From: Pseudoscleropodium purum
Lineage: Eukaryota; Streptophyta; Bryopsida; Hypnales; Brachytheciaceae
DNA length: 64,000 nt
Assembly: GCA_963969395.1 (NCBI GenBank)
Contig: OZ017802.1
Location: 7,876,501 to 7,940,500, forward strand
Direction: 5' to 3'
The notes under the pieces are model-generated. The model had not been told where the DNA came from and searched no databases. It was given only the letters and a program-made list of their open reading frames with translations. Made by a program: the position numbers and the translations under genes. Positions 12,945 to 24,757 of this stretch are shown piece by piece (positions within the stretch are counted from its first letter, which is position 1; every line of letters starts with the position of its first letter).

Positions 12945-15363
12945 TTACAACCTGCGACCAACTCTGCCTAGGCGTCTTGCAACTCCAAAAACCAGAAACT
13001 TGCCGACAGCACCTCTATCAATAGTACAAGCCAGTGCAACAGCACCACCTAATATCACCCATTTCATGTAACCCTTGTTGTCATGCTGCTCTCGCCCTTT
13101 CGTGAGGACAGCTTCGTAGTTCTGTTCAGCTTCCGCCGATTTCGAGTCTTTCACAAGATGATGGGGAACTTTGGTCATTGTACTAGCCAACCGTGCTGAT
13201 GGTGAGAGAGGCACGTTCGCCTTCCGATCCGCCTTGTATTTCTTCATCCCGGGATCCATTTTCTTCACACAACCCCACATGCCTCGCCGCACTCCCAGTC
13301 TTGCTAAATCCTTTTGGATGCCCATGTCCTCATGATGGAACAAAGTGACTTCAGTGGATGTCATTTGACCGTCGCCCCTTGCTGATTCAGCTGCACCCAA
13401 TCATAACATTCAGCAACTATTTCCGAGAAGCTTACATAATAAGGGTCCCTTCACCTTGCCCACAACTAGGGTCCACCCCTCAAATGTAGAATATGGCGGT
13501 ATGAATGTTTGCCACACCGAAATCGGCTTGCAATAGACGCCGTACTGCAACATGATTCTACCTCTAGACTCGAAATACTAGAATAAAAAAGAAACCCTAC
13601 ACTTGTCAAAGGTGATAATTAACCTAAAGATTAAATAGTCATACTTTCAATAGTCACGGTAAATTTTAGGAACCCCTCCAAATTATCAATATCATTCATT
13701 CACGCAGAGAATTCTTTCCTTACTTCCATTGATACGTTACACTATCATTAGTACATTCCTCAACGAATATTGATTGGATGAAGTGCATTTTTCAAACATT
13801 CATCATCCACTGGGTGGATTATTGCGCATTTGAGGGTCAAAGACACACCTGCTCTTATCCGCCAACTTGAATAATAAACACCCACCCTTCTTGGAGACTG
13901 TTTTCGGACAATCAAATCGTGATCCACACCCTGCAAACAGAGATAACAAAGTCTCATTGTACTAAACTTTGGAAGACAGCTTCTACCCGACATGGCTAAA
14001 ATAATTGCTAACAATACGGGAACAAACCAAGCTCTGCAAGAACTACCCAGATATTACCTTGGTGATGCAGTAGTAGGTTTTGTTGGACTCCCAAATGCGT
14101 CGAGCAATGACGTACTCCCGGTCCTTGCAAAAGAACGGGTACTGTACAAGCACATTCAAGTTTGAAATCAGCAAAGACTTCATGTACAATTATTTTTTAG
14201 GTGGAAGCATCCTAAAGACTTCCATAATTTCGACTAAGACCTAGACTCAAATATCAGAAAAAGAGGAATATTTCATTAATTCCATACCTTCCTAATCCAT
14301 TGCGCTACCGTAGCACCGGTCTCTTTACACTCCTCCCAGACTTTACGGAAGATCAGCATTTCATCCCAGTGTTCTCTGAACTCGTCATCCCAGAAAAAAT
14401 CTCGCACCAATTCAGGTGCCGTGTCCTCGAACACAGTTCGACTCCTATACTCAGTTGGCCCCACCTGCAGATTTTCAGAAAAGATCAGCATAAACCGCAC
14501 TAATAACCGTATCACTACATAACGCCAACACTTAAGCAGCATCCAATGCAAGAAAGTCGTAGTCACCTCAACTTCACGACGCCATGCTTGATAGGTCATG
14601 CCAGGGATAGATTTGTCCATCATTGTCTGCCAAGCCGGACCTCCATCTGTGGAGTCCAGCAACTTCATGAACCGAGCCAGATCCTCATCTGTCAGCACTT
14701 CCTTCTTAATCTCCTCTTTAACGACAAGCGCACTGCACATCAACGATCGAACCTTCCAGTAAGCAAATAGTAACCTCAACCCCAACTCCTAAAAGTGACC
14801 AATTCCATATCTATAGCAGATAATCAAGGTATCAAATAGAAAGAAGGAAGCATACTCTATATTTTGAACGATAGAAATATGTTTGACGTGACTATCAGCT
14901 TCCAAAGTGAAATTTAAATTTAGCTAGGGCAACAGAAGAGAAAACCTGTGATGATTATAAAATGCACATAGCGAGGACCGACACAGAAACACATATACAT
15001 TACTCACCCAGAAGATACTGCATCCGTATCAGGGGACAAAACCGATACTTCCGCTGGTGGCCACATCCAAGAACTAAACGTCTTCCATGCTTCTTTCCAC
15101 ATAGGAAACGCTGACGCCGCCATTATCGCCAGCCAAAAACGACGTGCTCCAAAACCTGGGGGAGTTTCCCATACTAGCCGAGGGCGAATTTTTATACCCA
15201 TTAAGAAAATACTAACCCATTCAGGTTTCCGCGACAAACCTACTAGTAGACAAAGTGCAACAGCCACCCAAATCGGCAACATGCATAACACCATATCTGC
15301 AGCTGTCCCCATCACTGCAGGCTTCCCCCATAGTATATAGTATACTTTGCCTATCGGATCCAT
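12945..15363 (-). CDS. START-domain lipid-binding membrane protein (plant PCTP-like), six exons
   Basis: Predicted lipid or sterol-transfer protein of the START superfamily, most like the Arabidopsis group containing At1g55960. Exons on the minus strand: 15363-15008, 14732-14567, 14464-14288, 14141-14058, 13930-13849 and 13390-12945. All introns are GT-AG, phases match, and the product is 436 residues. Residues about 23-45 form a hydrophobic membrane segment (VLCMLPIWVAVALCLLVG). The START domain spans roughly residues 130-340, with WQTMMDKSIPGMTYQAWRRE, YRSRTVFEDTAPELVRDFFW, DREYVIARRIWES, YYCITK, VGVYYSSWRIRA and LFHHEDMGI followed by GVRRGMWG. A second hydrophobic segment near the C-terminus (WVILGGAVALACTI) precedes a basic tail. 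The start at MDPIG was chosen because it begins just before conserved-looking sequence; in-frame ATGs at 15369 and 15396 would add 2 or 11 residues. The lipid ligand is unknown. Confidence 0.9.
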
Positions 15364-15396
15364 TTTCATGAACAAAACCTCGGAGCACACCCCCAA

Positions 15397-17500
15397 GCGG
15401 GTGCTCCAGCAAGGTCACCCTGATACAGAAAACACAGAAGACACGTCAGCCCAAATAAATATTACAATGCAGTGACAATAAAACATCAGAGGGACACAAC
15501 CGCAAAAACTATGACATTCAATTCATTGTATGCTAACTAGGATGAAGTTGTCTAACCTCTATTGGAAAACCTTGCGACGAGACCCCTAACAGTTGTTTAT
15601 CACACTTCCGTCAATTACAATTTATTCTCCGCACCTACTCCACACTGTAACGCCATAGAAAATAATGAAATCAATATCCCTGAAAACTAACCTCTCGAAA
15701 TAGATTGAAACCAATCAAATGCCAAGGCAAAATCACAGCAAGACTGCGGCGCTCGTCAACCTCAACTCAGAGTCCCTAATTAGCACCAAATACAGGCAAT
15801 AACAAGCTCACAGGAAAATGCAAGTCACGAAACAACGACGACAGCTTTTTCACTCTCCCAGCAGAAAAAAAACTCAAAAGCAACGTGCCTTTCCTCCCTT
15901 ACTTGCTAATTCAATTTGAGACTCGTGCTGCTCGAGTGACCCCCCCACCCCTCACCCCGAAATGCACACATATGGCACATTCACTCCATAAACATACACT
16001 GAGTAGCACTCTAGCCTTCAATTCTGTCTGCAATCTCTTAAGAGCCTGTCAAGTTGCAGCTCCTTTTTCTCAAAAAAGTTCACATCGCTATTTAATAATG
16101 CACTCTCTATGATGTGCAGATAGACTTCCATATGTTCCATCAATCTACTCTCCTTCACAACGAAATCAACTATTTCGGACAGGATAACCTCAGAGCAAAC
16201 CATTCCAGCAAAGATGACGAAATGGTCTAAAAATAGACCCCCTATTCTGTGCGTTTGAAAGAAAAGACTCAATCCCTGTGAAAGAGCAATATTCATACCA
16301 ATACCGTGCCCTCTTGTACAAAGCGATCTCAAGTGCCCCTTTCTAAACAACTAGAATCCTGCGTAAAACGCAAAGATTCACCACCATTTATGACAACTTC
16401 CCGAAGTAGATTTTCTTTAAAAAGGCCTCCTTCTGACATTGTAAGAAACCCAGTTTCGGCAGCGCGAGTCACAACCAAGAAAATGTGGATGCAAATTCAG
16501 AAAGCCTTCAGAAAGATGTCTCCGGGCCTCAAAATCAGCCCGCAATCCAGCCATGACTGTGGAAAGGTTTTGTACTCTCTAAGAACCCCAGGCCTCTCAT
16601 AAATATATAAAAGAAACTCCCTACTGCCGAAGCATCCGCTAACCCGTGTATAGTACAATCAAGCCCTCAAATGTGGACCAATGGAAAGGAATCAGCTTAC
16701 GACACCCAAGACTGGCTGACGACCAATTCTTTAGCAGGCTACCAACTTCTACAATTCAAACATGTCGGCGATCCAACCACTCGGCACACTAGGGTCCACA
16801 TTCTTAGAGTAGAATCGTAAGACTACATCACCACGACGACGCTCTTGTCGCGGCGAAAACAGAACCCCAACCCCAACCCCGCGTAAGACACCGCAATAGT
16901 TGAACCAACAAGAATTCGCGTCACCTGCTATTCTACAACTACTGTAGATCAGAAGACCGTCAAGGTCGCCCACACCATCCCACGCTTCGTAAATACTCCG
17001 ATTCCTTTCATAACCCTCGCCAATAAATTCAACACAGCCCTAAAAGGACTCCCTTCATAGAGCCGAAATTCTTTCCAAATGACACAATAAAACGCAAGGC
17101 TACCTTGGGAAAATAAAAAAACTCGTGCTGCAAATCTCTCGGAGAAGAAGAGCCGCTTCACCGCCTCTTCCCCTGCCCCTACCCCCCTTGCACCGACCCC
17201 TGTCCAAAACGCCACATCGCCTCCAAAAACTTTCAAAGGAAAGCAATCGATCTGGCGATTTCAGCGACTGCGAAGTTAAGAATCTTGCTGGTCTAGCGAA
17301 ATTGCATTTGATGAGAAGGGGCGTGGAGCGCACAGCTCCATCTCTCACTCGCTCGCAGGCAACGCGCAACGTGATCGGGAGAAAGGGATCAGCAACAGGA
17401 CAGCCAACCCCGTCTACAAGGCCCCGGGCCAGAATGGAATCTAGGAAATACGAAGATTGGGAATTCTGGAGAGGTAGATGGGATATATGTCCCTAATTGG
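15397..17500. other. Upstream region of the START gene, with a GC-richer block
   Basis: No additional coding exon could be tied to either strand. The block at about 16750-17450 is clearly richer in GC and CpG than the surroundings, with frames open on both strands, as expected for a promoter or 5' leader. It may contain the transcription start of the minus-strand START gene, with a 5' leader intron between it and 15400. This is inference; no TATA box or donor was fixed. Confidence 0.3.
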
Positions 17501-19369
17501 TGAGAGATATCCACATCTACGATTTGGGAATGCTTTTACTTTTATACGTGTCGTTTTATCATGATGGACGGGATCGACGGGAACGATTGTATAGGACACT
17601 GGGAATTGTAATTCATTGCAACTGGATGAGGTTGGGAACGCAACTGGCTCACTGCCTCTTTGAGTCCCTGTCTTTTTCTTTTTCTCCTTTTAGTAAAATA
17701 AACACTGTCACTGTCACTGTCTTTTTCTTTATTTGGTTAGTTTCGTTAAAATCGTAAATTATAGCATCTTATCCGTTTGTGACATGGATAAGAAGTGGTG
17801 TCAAATAGCTATTGGACAAAAACTTATTGAGGGGCATGAAGTTTCACCTAATTTTTGTTAGGTAAGTGATACAATCTAATAGTAATAACAAAATTCAATA
17901 CAAAGAGGTAGAAAGTGATATAACATGAAGATGGGGTCAAAAGATACAAAAGGTTAAATTTGAGCCCCTAGGATTATGATTTCAAGTAGTAAACATGCCG
18001 CAATAATAATAGAGTTTGTTTTTACATTGGCATGGTTGCTCATAGGTAGGATCTGACAAACCACTTGACAAAATTGAAGTGACATGCATAAAGAGTCAAA
18101 TTAGAGCCTTCGAATAGACTGACATGTAACAAACCTATAGTACAAATGAAGTCAACCAGGTCCTAAAATAACTTGTTTTCATGTTCGCCTCAATTGTTTG
18201 TCATTTGGTAGGTTCATTATTATTTGAGTATCTTATCATTTCAAATACAGACAATTAGATGTTTTTTCCACATGCCGAATAGGAATTGGAAGCATCATGT
18301 GGAAAACTATAGCAATATGAAATTTCCCACAATTCTTGTGAGGTATTATTGTAAGGTATGTGATGCATTTAAAGTCAACAGTTTATAAAATAGCTAGTTT
18401 TTATATTAAATTGCTTGCTTCTCGTTTGGTATTCTCATTATTGTTGTAGATCTTATACATTTTGGATATGGATAACTAAACAAAGTTTCTATATTTCATT
18501 AAGCTATTGGATGTGACTTATAAAAATCTATTATAGCTTAGAATTTCACACAATTCTTGCCAATAAATTATACAATAGAATAGACATATCTAATACTTAG
18601 CCAAATTTTGTGTTGGGAGGTTAGGAACTTATAAAATTTAAAAATAGAGTTGAAGGGATACAAAGTTTCAAATTAAGTGAAAGTTAGTGGCTCAAAATAA
18701 CTTGTAGTCAAATTTGAACCAATTTTCAAGATTTCCAAGAATTTCTCCATCTATTACTTAAGCATTCTCAACAAATTGCAAAAGTACAATACAATACTAT
18801 ACTCACGTGAAGTAATTTTTATTCAACAAATATCTCTAATAAACTAGGTTTACATATATTATTATTTTTTAAAATTTTATTTTCATGATTCATGTCACAA
18901 AATATAACTAAGTTGTTTTACTTTTTGGATGTTAAACTTTCACAACATGTAATGTAGTATATTTGTCCTTAGTTTATATGTTACCAAAGTAAAGCGGAAT
19001 CCATTTTTGTGACTATAAACTATTATGATTGATTTTACTTATTAAAACAAGATCTTTTTTGGCTTGAACTTTGTAGTTTGTACTATCATGTTTAAAAGGA
19101 TTCTAAAGGAAACAAAAAAAATACATTGATTCAAATATCTTGTGAATTCATTATGAATTTTTGAAGTTGTGCTCATGAAATGAGTATAAGCATAACATTC
19201 TTGAATGATAAGGACTTCTTGGACCATTGTACAATGTCAATGTAATAAAGATAATTTATGTTATTGTGGTTTACAATTCATTGGTAAGTTTGCATTCAAG
19301 ATCAATTTTCTATAATGCAAGGAGGCTCGGAAGGTAAACTTCCCCTTTCCCTAAAATTGACAAGAATGA
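17501..19369. other. AT-rich spacer
   Basis: Nothing recognisable. Short CTGTCACTGT and CTTTTTCTTT runs occur near 17670-17735. Confidence 0.45.
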
Positions 19370-19634
19370 ATGAGAGTAAGTTATGTAGCAAATAACGTAG
19401 ACCCACTCATTGTCATTACAATAGGAGCTAGAGGAACAACACATACACCATCAATGAAACTCCTTGAAAACAAACTTAAAATACCCATAACCGCTCTAAA
19501 ACACGCATTTAAAGCAAATAACACCATAGCCATTCAATATGATGGATCAATCATCCTACACAAAAGATAAATAGAAAATAACCAACCACTTCCATCAAAA
19601 TAAGAAATTTACAAAACAAAAACAAAAACAAAAA
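19370..19634 (+). pseudogene. Possible 3' remnant of a LINE-type retrotransposon
   Basis: A 66-codon frame (19370-19570) contains DPLIVITIGARGTTHTPSM and a short C-terminal tail ending in LHKR. The V-I-x-I-G-A-R-G pattern followed by a helical leucine-rich stretch resembles the extreme C-terminus of some reverse-transcriptase polyproteins. A simple A-rich tail of repeated AAAAC units (about 19611-19634) follows 40 bp after the stop, as at the 3' end of a LINE. There is an in-frame stop directly before the first ATG, so only a fragment is left. The assignment rests on a weak pattern. Confidence 0.3.
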
Positions 19635-21336
19635 GGGGGGAGGGGTAGTGATAAAGATCATTCTTTATTAGTATTAAATCCAAATGCAAGTACTTGTCTC
19701 AAATTGGAAAGATGGGGCCAATTGGTTGAAACAACTTTCTTGATCATTGACTAGCATCACCAAGCTACGTCTATCGCAATATTGCTCAAATGGGCCCGAT
19801 GGAAATCAAACCTAAACCACATAACCATGATATATAGTTCTGCTCCAATCAATCTATGAACTCATGACTTGGTGACCCACCCCTACTACACATTGCATTT
19901 ATAACCCATATTCATTTAACCACAATATCCTTAGTTACTAATAACTAAAGTGTCTATTCTCAAGAGGGAAGAGTAGTTTTGCATCAACGGCCCTTCATCT
20001 GGTGAACATTGGCTCATTGTCATTATGAATAGACACTTTCTTCACACTGGCCTTCTTTGAAGACCGGAGTTTCTACTACTAGTGTAGCAAATAACTGATT
20101 AGCGTGCGTACATAACTAGTTGTGCATTGTCCCATCACAACCTTTGCCCTTCGCAATCCAAAGGTGTAGGAAGCAAGTTGAAAGGAAAGAAGGTTACGAA
20201 TTGCAACTTAAAATGACAATGATGATGGGTTGCCAATGGGACGGTGCCATGTTAGTGTTGAAAAGTCAACAACAGGTCATGACTCTTTATCAACTATACA
20301 CTCCCATTCAATATATTCCACACACATTCTTGTCGATGATATCATTGTCCACTGGTGAACTCTCTTCGTTACCGATTCAAGGCAAGAAATCTCCCACGAG
20401 AAAAATGCTTAGCCAGCACGAGCACGGCTCCAACGACAGTTCCAATAATCGCAGGTAGTTACTGATTTGCATCATAGAAACAGAGCTTTTTTTAAAATTA
20501 TTAAATGAGTAGGAATTCAAACTGTGGTTAAATCTTTTGGGCTTTGGGCTCCCTGTTGATGAAGCCAGCTGCCTGAAGGAAAATACAGCTCCATTCTCTC
20601 GTGGGTGTGCACGTGTGATGGTTGTGTGACCTAGATGAGAAGTCGACGAACCTAATGTGGATATTCTCATTTCTTATTGATGGAAAAGTCTCTTGCTTCC
20701 TGGTCTTCAGTGTGAGGTTACGGTTGTTAAGTTAGCTTAAGTTCGGGAATCTTTGGTGGGGTCGAAGGAAAATATGCGACTTGCCTCGGCAAGCAAGAAT
20801 CTCTGGAAGTTGGCACCTTCCGTCACTCGCAGCCAATTTCAAAGCATCGAAGTAAACCGACTTTGGGGTACTGCATTACTGCAAAAGAAACAACAAGCAT
20901 TTGCTGGGTTTTGTTTTTGTGTTTTTTTCCTTGAAACACATGGACAATTTCCATTGGAAGGGGGGAAAAAGGTACACAGAACAAGAGGACCTCGCAAAAA
21001 CAGATTTGCACTACTGTCCCGTTTGTGTCAATATAAAACAATCCAACATCTAAACCCTATTCTGGCACAGGTGCACCGAAGACTCCCTTGTTCTTGCTTT
21101 GATTTGAGGACTGTCTTTGGTATAACTTACTGTAGTTTGAAGACTACCGTAATAAACTTCCCGTACACTGGAAAGCTTCTGACATGGTTTCCAACTCTGA
21201 ATCCCACTTTGCAGGATAAGTAAGTCACGTGCAACATGTGACCTGCACGGCTACGCTGAGTTTGCAGAGTTTGCCACTTCTTTTTGCACCTGTTTTTCAA
21301 TGAGGTCCGTAAGCTTGTTATGGGCATCCAGAAGGG
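19635..21336. other. Spacer, no supported gene
   Basis: The longest frame (20753-21223, +, 156 codons) has no family motif, no coding-like composition and no neighbouring exon. A region of mixed complexity near 20100-20700 also lacks recognisable content. Confidence 0.4.
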
Positions 21337-21538
21337 CCGGCTTCCATGTGGAGTCGGGGCCAGTGAAGCCCACCGATCAACAGTAGTGGAATGGAATGGG
21401 GACTCCAGAAAAAATCAGACTTCCCATTGGAGAAAAAAATAAGAATAAAAACTAGACTTCCTATTCCAGAAAAATCTGACTCCCCATTCCACTACTGATC
21501 GGTGGACTACAGTGGCCCAGACTCCACATGGAAGCCGG
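21337..21538. mobile_element. Hairpin MITE, about 200 bp with ~65-bp inverted repeats
   Basis: The left arm begins CCGGCTTCCATGTGGAGTC and continues through GGGGCCAGTGAAGCCCACCG to an AGTAGTGGAATGG block. The right arm is its inverse (CCATTCCACTACTG, then GATCGGTGGACTACAGTGGCC, ending GACTCCACATGGAAGCCGG). The arms flank an A-rich loop of about 65 bp that is itself partly palindromic (CAGACTTCC / GACTTCCTATTCCAG). No open frame. A transcript would fold into a long stem. Confidence 0.8.
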
Positions 21539-22741
21539 TGGTGCTAAGAATCCGTGCCCCCCAAATGTAACACCTAGTTTGAACCCAAAAGCTTGAATAT
21601 ATAGATGACACGAGATCTACACAACCAAAGCATGAGAGTCTAGAATGAGAGCGTAGTGTTGATTTTAAGTGCACCCATAAATTGTACATTGAAAATTCAT
21701 AATTTATTCATACAATGTCCAAATGATCAATGCATGGTGAATTATGTCTAGTTTTTGTTTTTCTTTTAGTTGTCAATAAGATCTAATTTTTTTAAAAATA
21801 TATTTAATAATACTAACTATATTTAATTGTTATTAATGACAATTACAAGTACACATACTTTACATTTGGGCCAAGAAGACACACTTAAACCTAGCTATTG
21901 GTGATACAAGATCTACGCAATCACAACAAGAAAGCCTAAGAAAGTAGTATTGATTTTTGGCACGCTATACATGCAATACTATGAGATTTCATAACTTATT
22001 TGTATAGGATTTAAATTATGCATGTTGAAGTGCATTGGAAACTTCTTTTATTTGTCAAGTTGCCACAAAAAGAAATTTTTTTATATTTAACAATAGTAAA
22101 TATGCCTAATTGGTATTAGATACACTTACCTTGGACATTGAAGAATTGACTATTGATAGATAAGAAGAGAAATGTAGATCTCAAGCATTTTGAAGTAAAT
22201 AGTTAATGGTTTTGGCAAGATTCAAATGTAAGATTTTTATTTTAGATAGTTTGTTTCCCTCCAATCTCTACATAAATTAGTTTGTAATTGTGCTCAAAAA
22301 ATACGAAGCACTTAGTAACCATAAAAAAATTGTCAAAATTTGTTTTTATTAATAATCCATATACTTCATCATCTTCATATCATGCTTGCAATAAGCTATT
22401 GAAAATGTTTGTTGTCCACACAATTCATGCTAAATCTCACAAGGGAGATAGTCCCTTAAGCAACCTCTCAAGTCATTTTGCAATCATGAAGTTCATTTTT
22501 GTCAAGATATTGATTTCAAGTGCTTTAGAGCTAAGCTTAGATCCACATTTATTTTTCCTCTAGTTTCATTACCACTTTAAATCATGTTAATATAACATAC
22601 ATATACTAAGTGAGATATGGATGTATCAAATTTGGAGTGAACCAAAAGTTTTGGAGACTTTGATCATTCATATAATTATGTTAATACACATTTGAATATA
22701 AAATATTATGAAGGTGTTTTCTTGGAAGTGGTTCTACTATC
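21539..22741. other. AT-rich spacer
   Basis: Two similar short stretches (around 21600-21720 and 21900-22000, each with an ACGAGATCTACACAA- or ACAAGATCTACGCAA-type block) suggest an old local duplication. No gene was found. Confidence 0.4.
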
Positions 22742-23032
22742 TAGGGCTTTTTTTGGCTTTTTTGTGCTAGATTGCACTAGAAAAAATAATCTGGCTAAAA
22801 AATGGTAGAAAAATGCCTAGAAAAAATGGACAAAATCGCCAAAAAATTTCAAATTAAAAGAAATCTCGGATAAAATTGCCTAATTGTGAATGAAAATCAA
22901 TTTATAGACATGTGATACGTGCTAATCGATATTTTCTATCCAATATGTGGATGAATGTTGAAGTTTGGAGCACCACTATAACATTTGATATCGCCACTTT
23001 GGCACTTCTTAGAAAATGAAAAAAAAGCCCTG
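22742..23032. mobile_element. hAT-type MITE with perfect 8-bp target-site duplication
   Basis: A 291-bp element whose left end is TAGGGCTTTTTTTGGC and whose right end, reverse-complemented, is CAGGGCTTTTTTTTC. It is flanked on both sides by CTACTATC (22734-22741 and 23033-23040), an exact 8-bp duplication. Termini of the form (C/T)AGGG with an 8-bp duplication are the signature of the hAT superfamily. The interior has no coding capacity and contains TAGAAAAA repeats and a TTTGGCACTTCTTAG segment. The intact duplication suggests relatively recent insertion. Confidence 0.8.
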
Positions 23033-23502
23033 CTACTATCTATTGCACAAAGATAACAACATTAAGTGACACCTTTAATATTCTATATCAAAGATGGATT
23101 GTAATCCACCATGTCATCATTGCTTCATTAAAGTATGTGGGACAATAGAAAAATAGAAAATCTTGGAATTAATGAACTTATCAATAATGTGAATCTTTAG
23201 ATACAATTGATTTTATACATTCCATATAGATATAGATATAAATATCAAAATAAAATGTATAATAATGGAAGTGATATAAAAAATTCTTGAATCAATGATG
23301 TTTTTTGAACATATATTAGTGATTTTTAAATTGGAGGGAAGCTTTTGAAAATATTTCACTAATTACTTAAATTCCAATTTTCATGTTCATGGGTAAAGAA
23401 AATGAGAAAATCACTCTAGGAGATGGACATCAATGGCTTCTAATGACTAGTGAAGATACCATCTTGAGACAATAGTAGAAAAAAATTGATTATATAGATA
23501 GG

Positions 23503-24104
23503 CAATTTCATTAAAATGGTGGTATTCTACGTGCCATTTTTAGAATTATCTATGACAAATAGATTTTAAACATCTATGATTGCTATAGATTTTAGACCAC
23601 ATGATCTAAACCTTTAAAGTGACATCTTAGATTGTATAGATTTCAGAAATCTAGAATTAGTATAGGTTTCATCCACAATAAAAAATTAGACAATGCATCA
23701 ATGTGCCAAACGGTATTGTGCTATGCCTGTGCCGAATATTAGGACTTTTATATATGTTTATGTAACTAAATCTCAAGCAAACTTCTTTATATTCTAGACA
23801 CTGGCACTCTTAAAGATAGATGTTGTGAAAGGGAAATTGTGTAATGGCAAATTTCACTAAAATGGAGGTATTCAATGTGCCATGTAGGATGTATAGTCTG
23901 AAACGACACATTAAATATGTCCATTTGGGTTTAAATGACACATTGAATAACTCTATTTTGGATTACTCTAAAAAATGTAGGATAGCTACAGATTTAAGAT
24001 ATTTAGAACTAATGTAGATTTTTGACATCTATGACTAGTATAGATTTCAAACTGAATGTTCTTCATACCAAAGTAATGGAATGACACCATTTTAATGAAA
24101 TTGA
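23503..24104. mobile_element. Inverted-repeat element with a nested or duplicated left end
   Basis: The left terminus CAATTTCATTAAAATGGTGG (23503) matches the reverse complement of the right terminus ending at 24104 (TCAATTTCATTAAAATGGTG). A second copy of the left terminus, AAATTTCACTAAAATGGAGG, followed by the same TATTC...GTGCC block, lies at about 23846, so two elements share or overlap one right end. The interior has repeated CTATAGATTT / ATCTATGA motifs. Non-coding. No clear target duplication. Confidence 0.6.
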
Positions 24105-24387
24105 CTATAAAGGCAAAAGAAAGCAAAATGTGCAAATAAATCTCTTTGCAATGTTTGTTTTCATTATCATTTTAGAGATGAATTTTGGTTTTGTTTCCTT
24201 TCTATCATGAAAAGATCAATATTCAAGCCACAAAATTCTAATATCCTATTTTTGAAACCTATTAACATCCTACCTTCTCATGTTGAATCCAACATACATC
24301 AAAATCTTTGTTGTGCCATGATTTGGCTATTGAGTACTAGTTGCTTACATTTGAAAGTTTGAAATAAATTTATGTCTTGATGTGCAA

Positions 24388-24757
24388 TGACACAAATAGG
24401 ATGCCTTCTTAATTGTAACCCAAATAAGGTGTCTTCTAAATTATGACACAAGTCAAATGCCTTTTTTTAAATTTTTTATCATGGCCTAAACAAGGTGCCT
24501 TCTAAATTGTCGCCCAAACAAAGTGTCTTTTGAATTATGACACAAATCAAGTATTTTTTTTTAATTGTGGCCCAAACATAGTGTCTTCTAGATTGTGGCA
24601 CAAGTAAGGTGCCTTCATAATTGTGGTGCAAACAAGATCTCTTGTGAATTGTGATCCAAGTCAACTTGCTTTTGAAATTGCGGCACAAATAGGGTGCCTT
24701 CTTGAATTGTGGCTCTAATCAAGTGCCTTTTGAATTGTGGCCGAAATAGTGTCTCTT
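24388..24757. repeat. Minisatellite, about 12 units of ~30 bp
   Basis: Degenerate tandem units with the consensus AATTGTGGCCCAAACAAGGTG followed by CCTTCTA. Alternate units vary between GGCCCAAACA and GACACAAATCA, suggesting an ancestral two-unit period. A 69-codon minus-strand frame (24688-24479) is a by-product of the repeat. It ends next to a GC-richer block (24780-25120). Confidence 0.85.

Noticed and set aside
17125..17496. 123-codon plus-strand frame in the GC-rich block
   Set aside because: Open frames occur on both strands as expected for GC-rich DNA, the residues are Pro/Arg-rich without a domain, and promoter or leader sequence of the START gene explains it better.
20753..21223. 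156-codon plus-strand open frame as a gene
   Set aside because: No motif, no adjacent exons, and a composition typical of chance frames.
24479..24688. 69-codon repetitive minus-strand frame as a repeat protein
   Set aside because: It is a translation of the ~30-bp minisatellite; the unit length and degeneracy do not preserve the frame.
24388..24757. CRISPR-like array because of regularly spaced ~30-bp units
   Set aside because: The units are contiguous and degenerate, with no unique spacers, in a eukaryotic nuclear sequence; it is a minisatellite.
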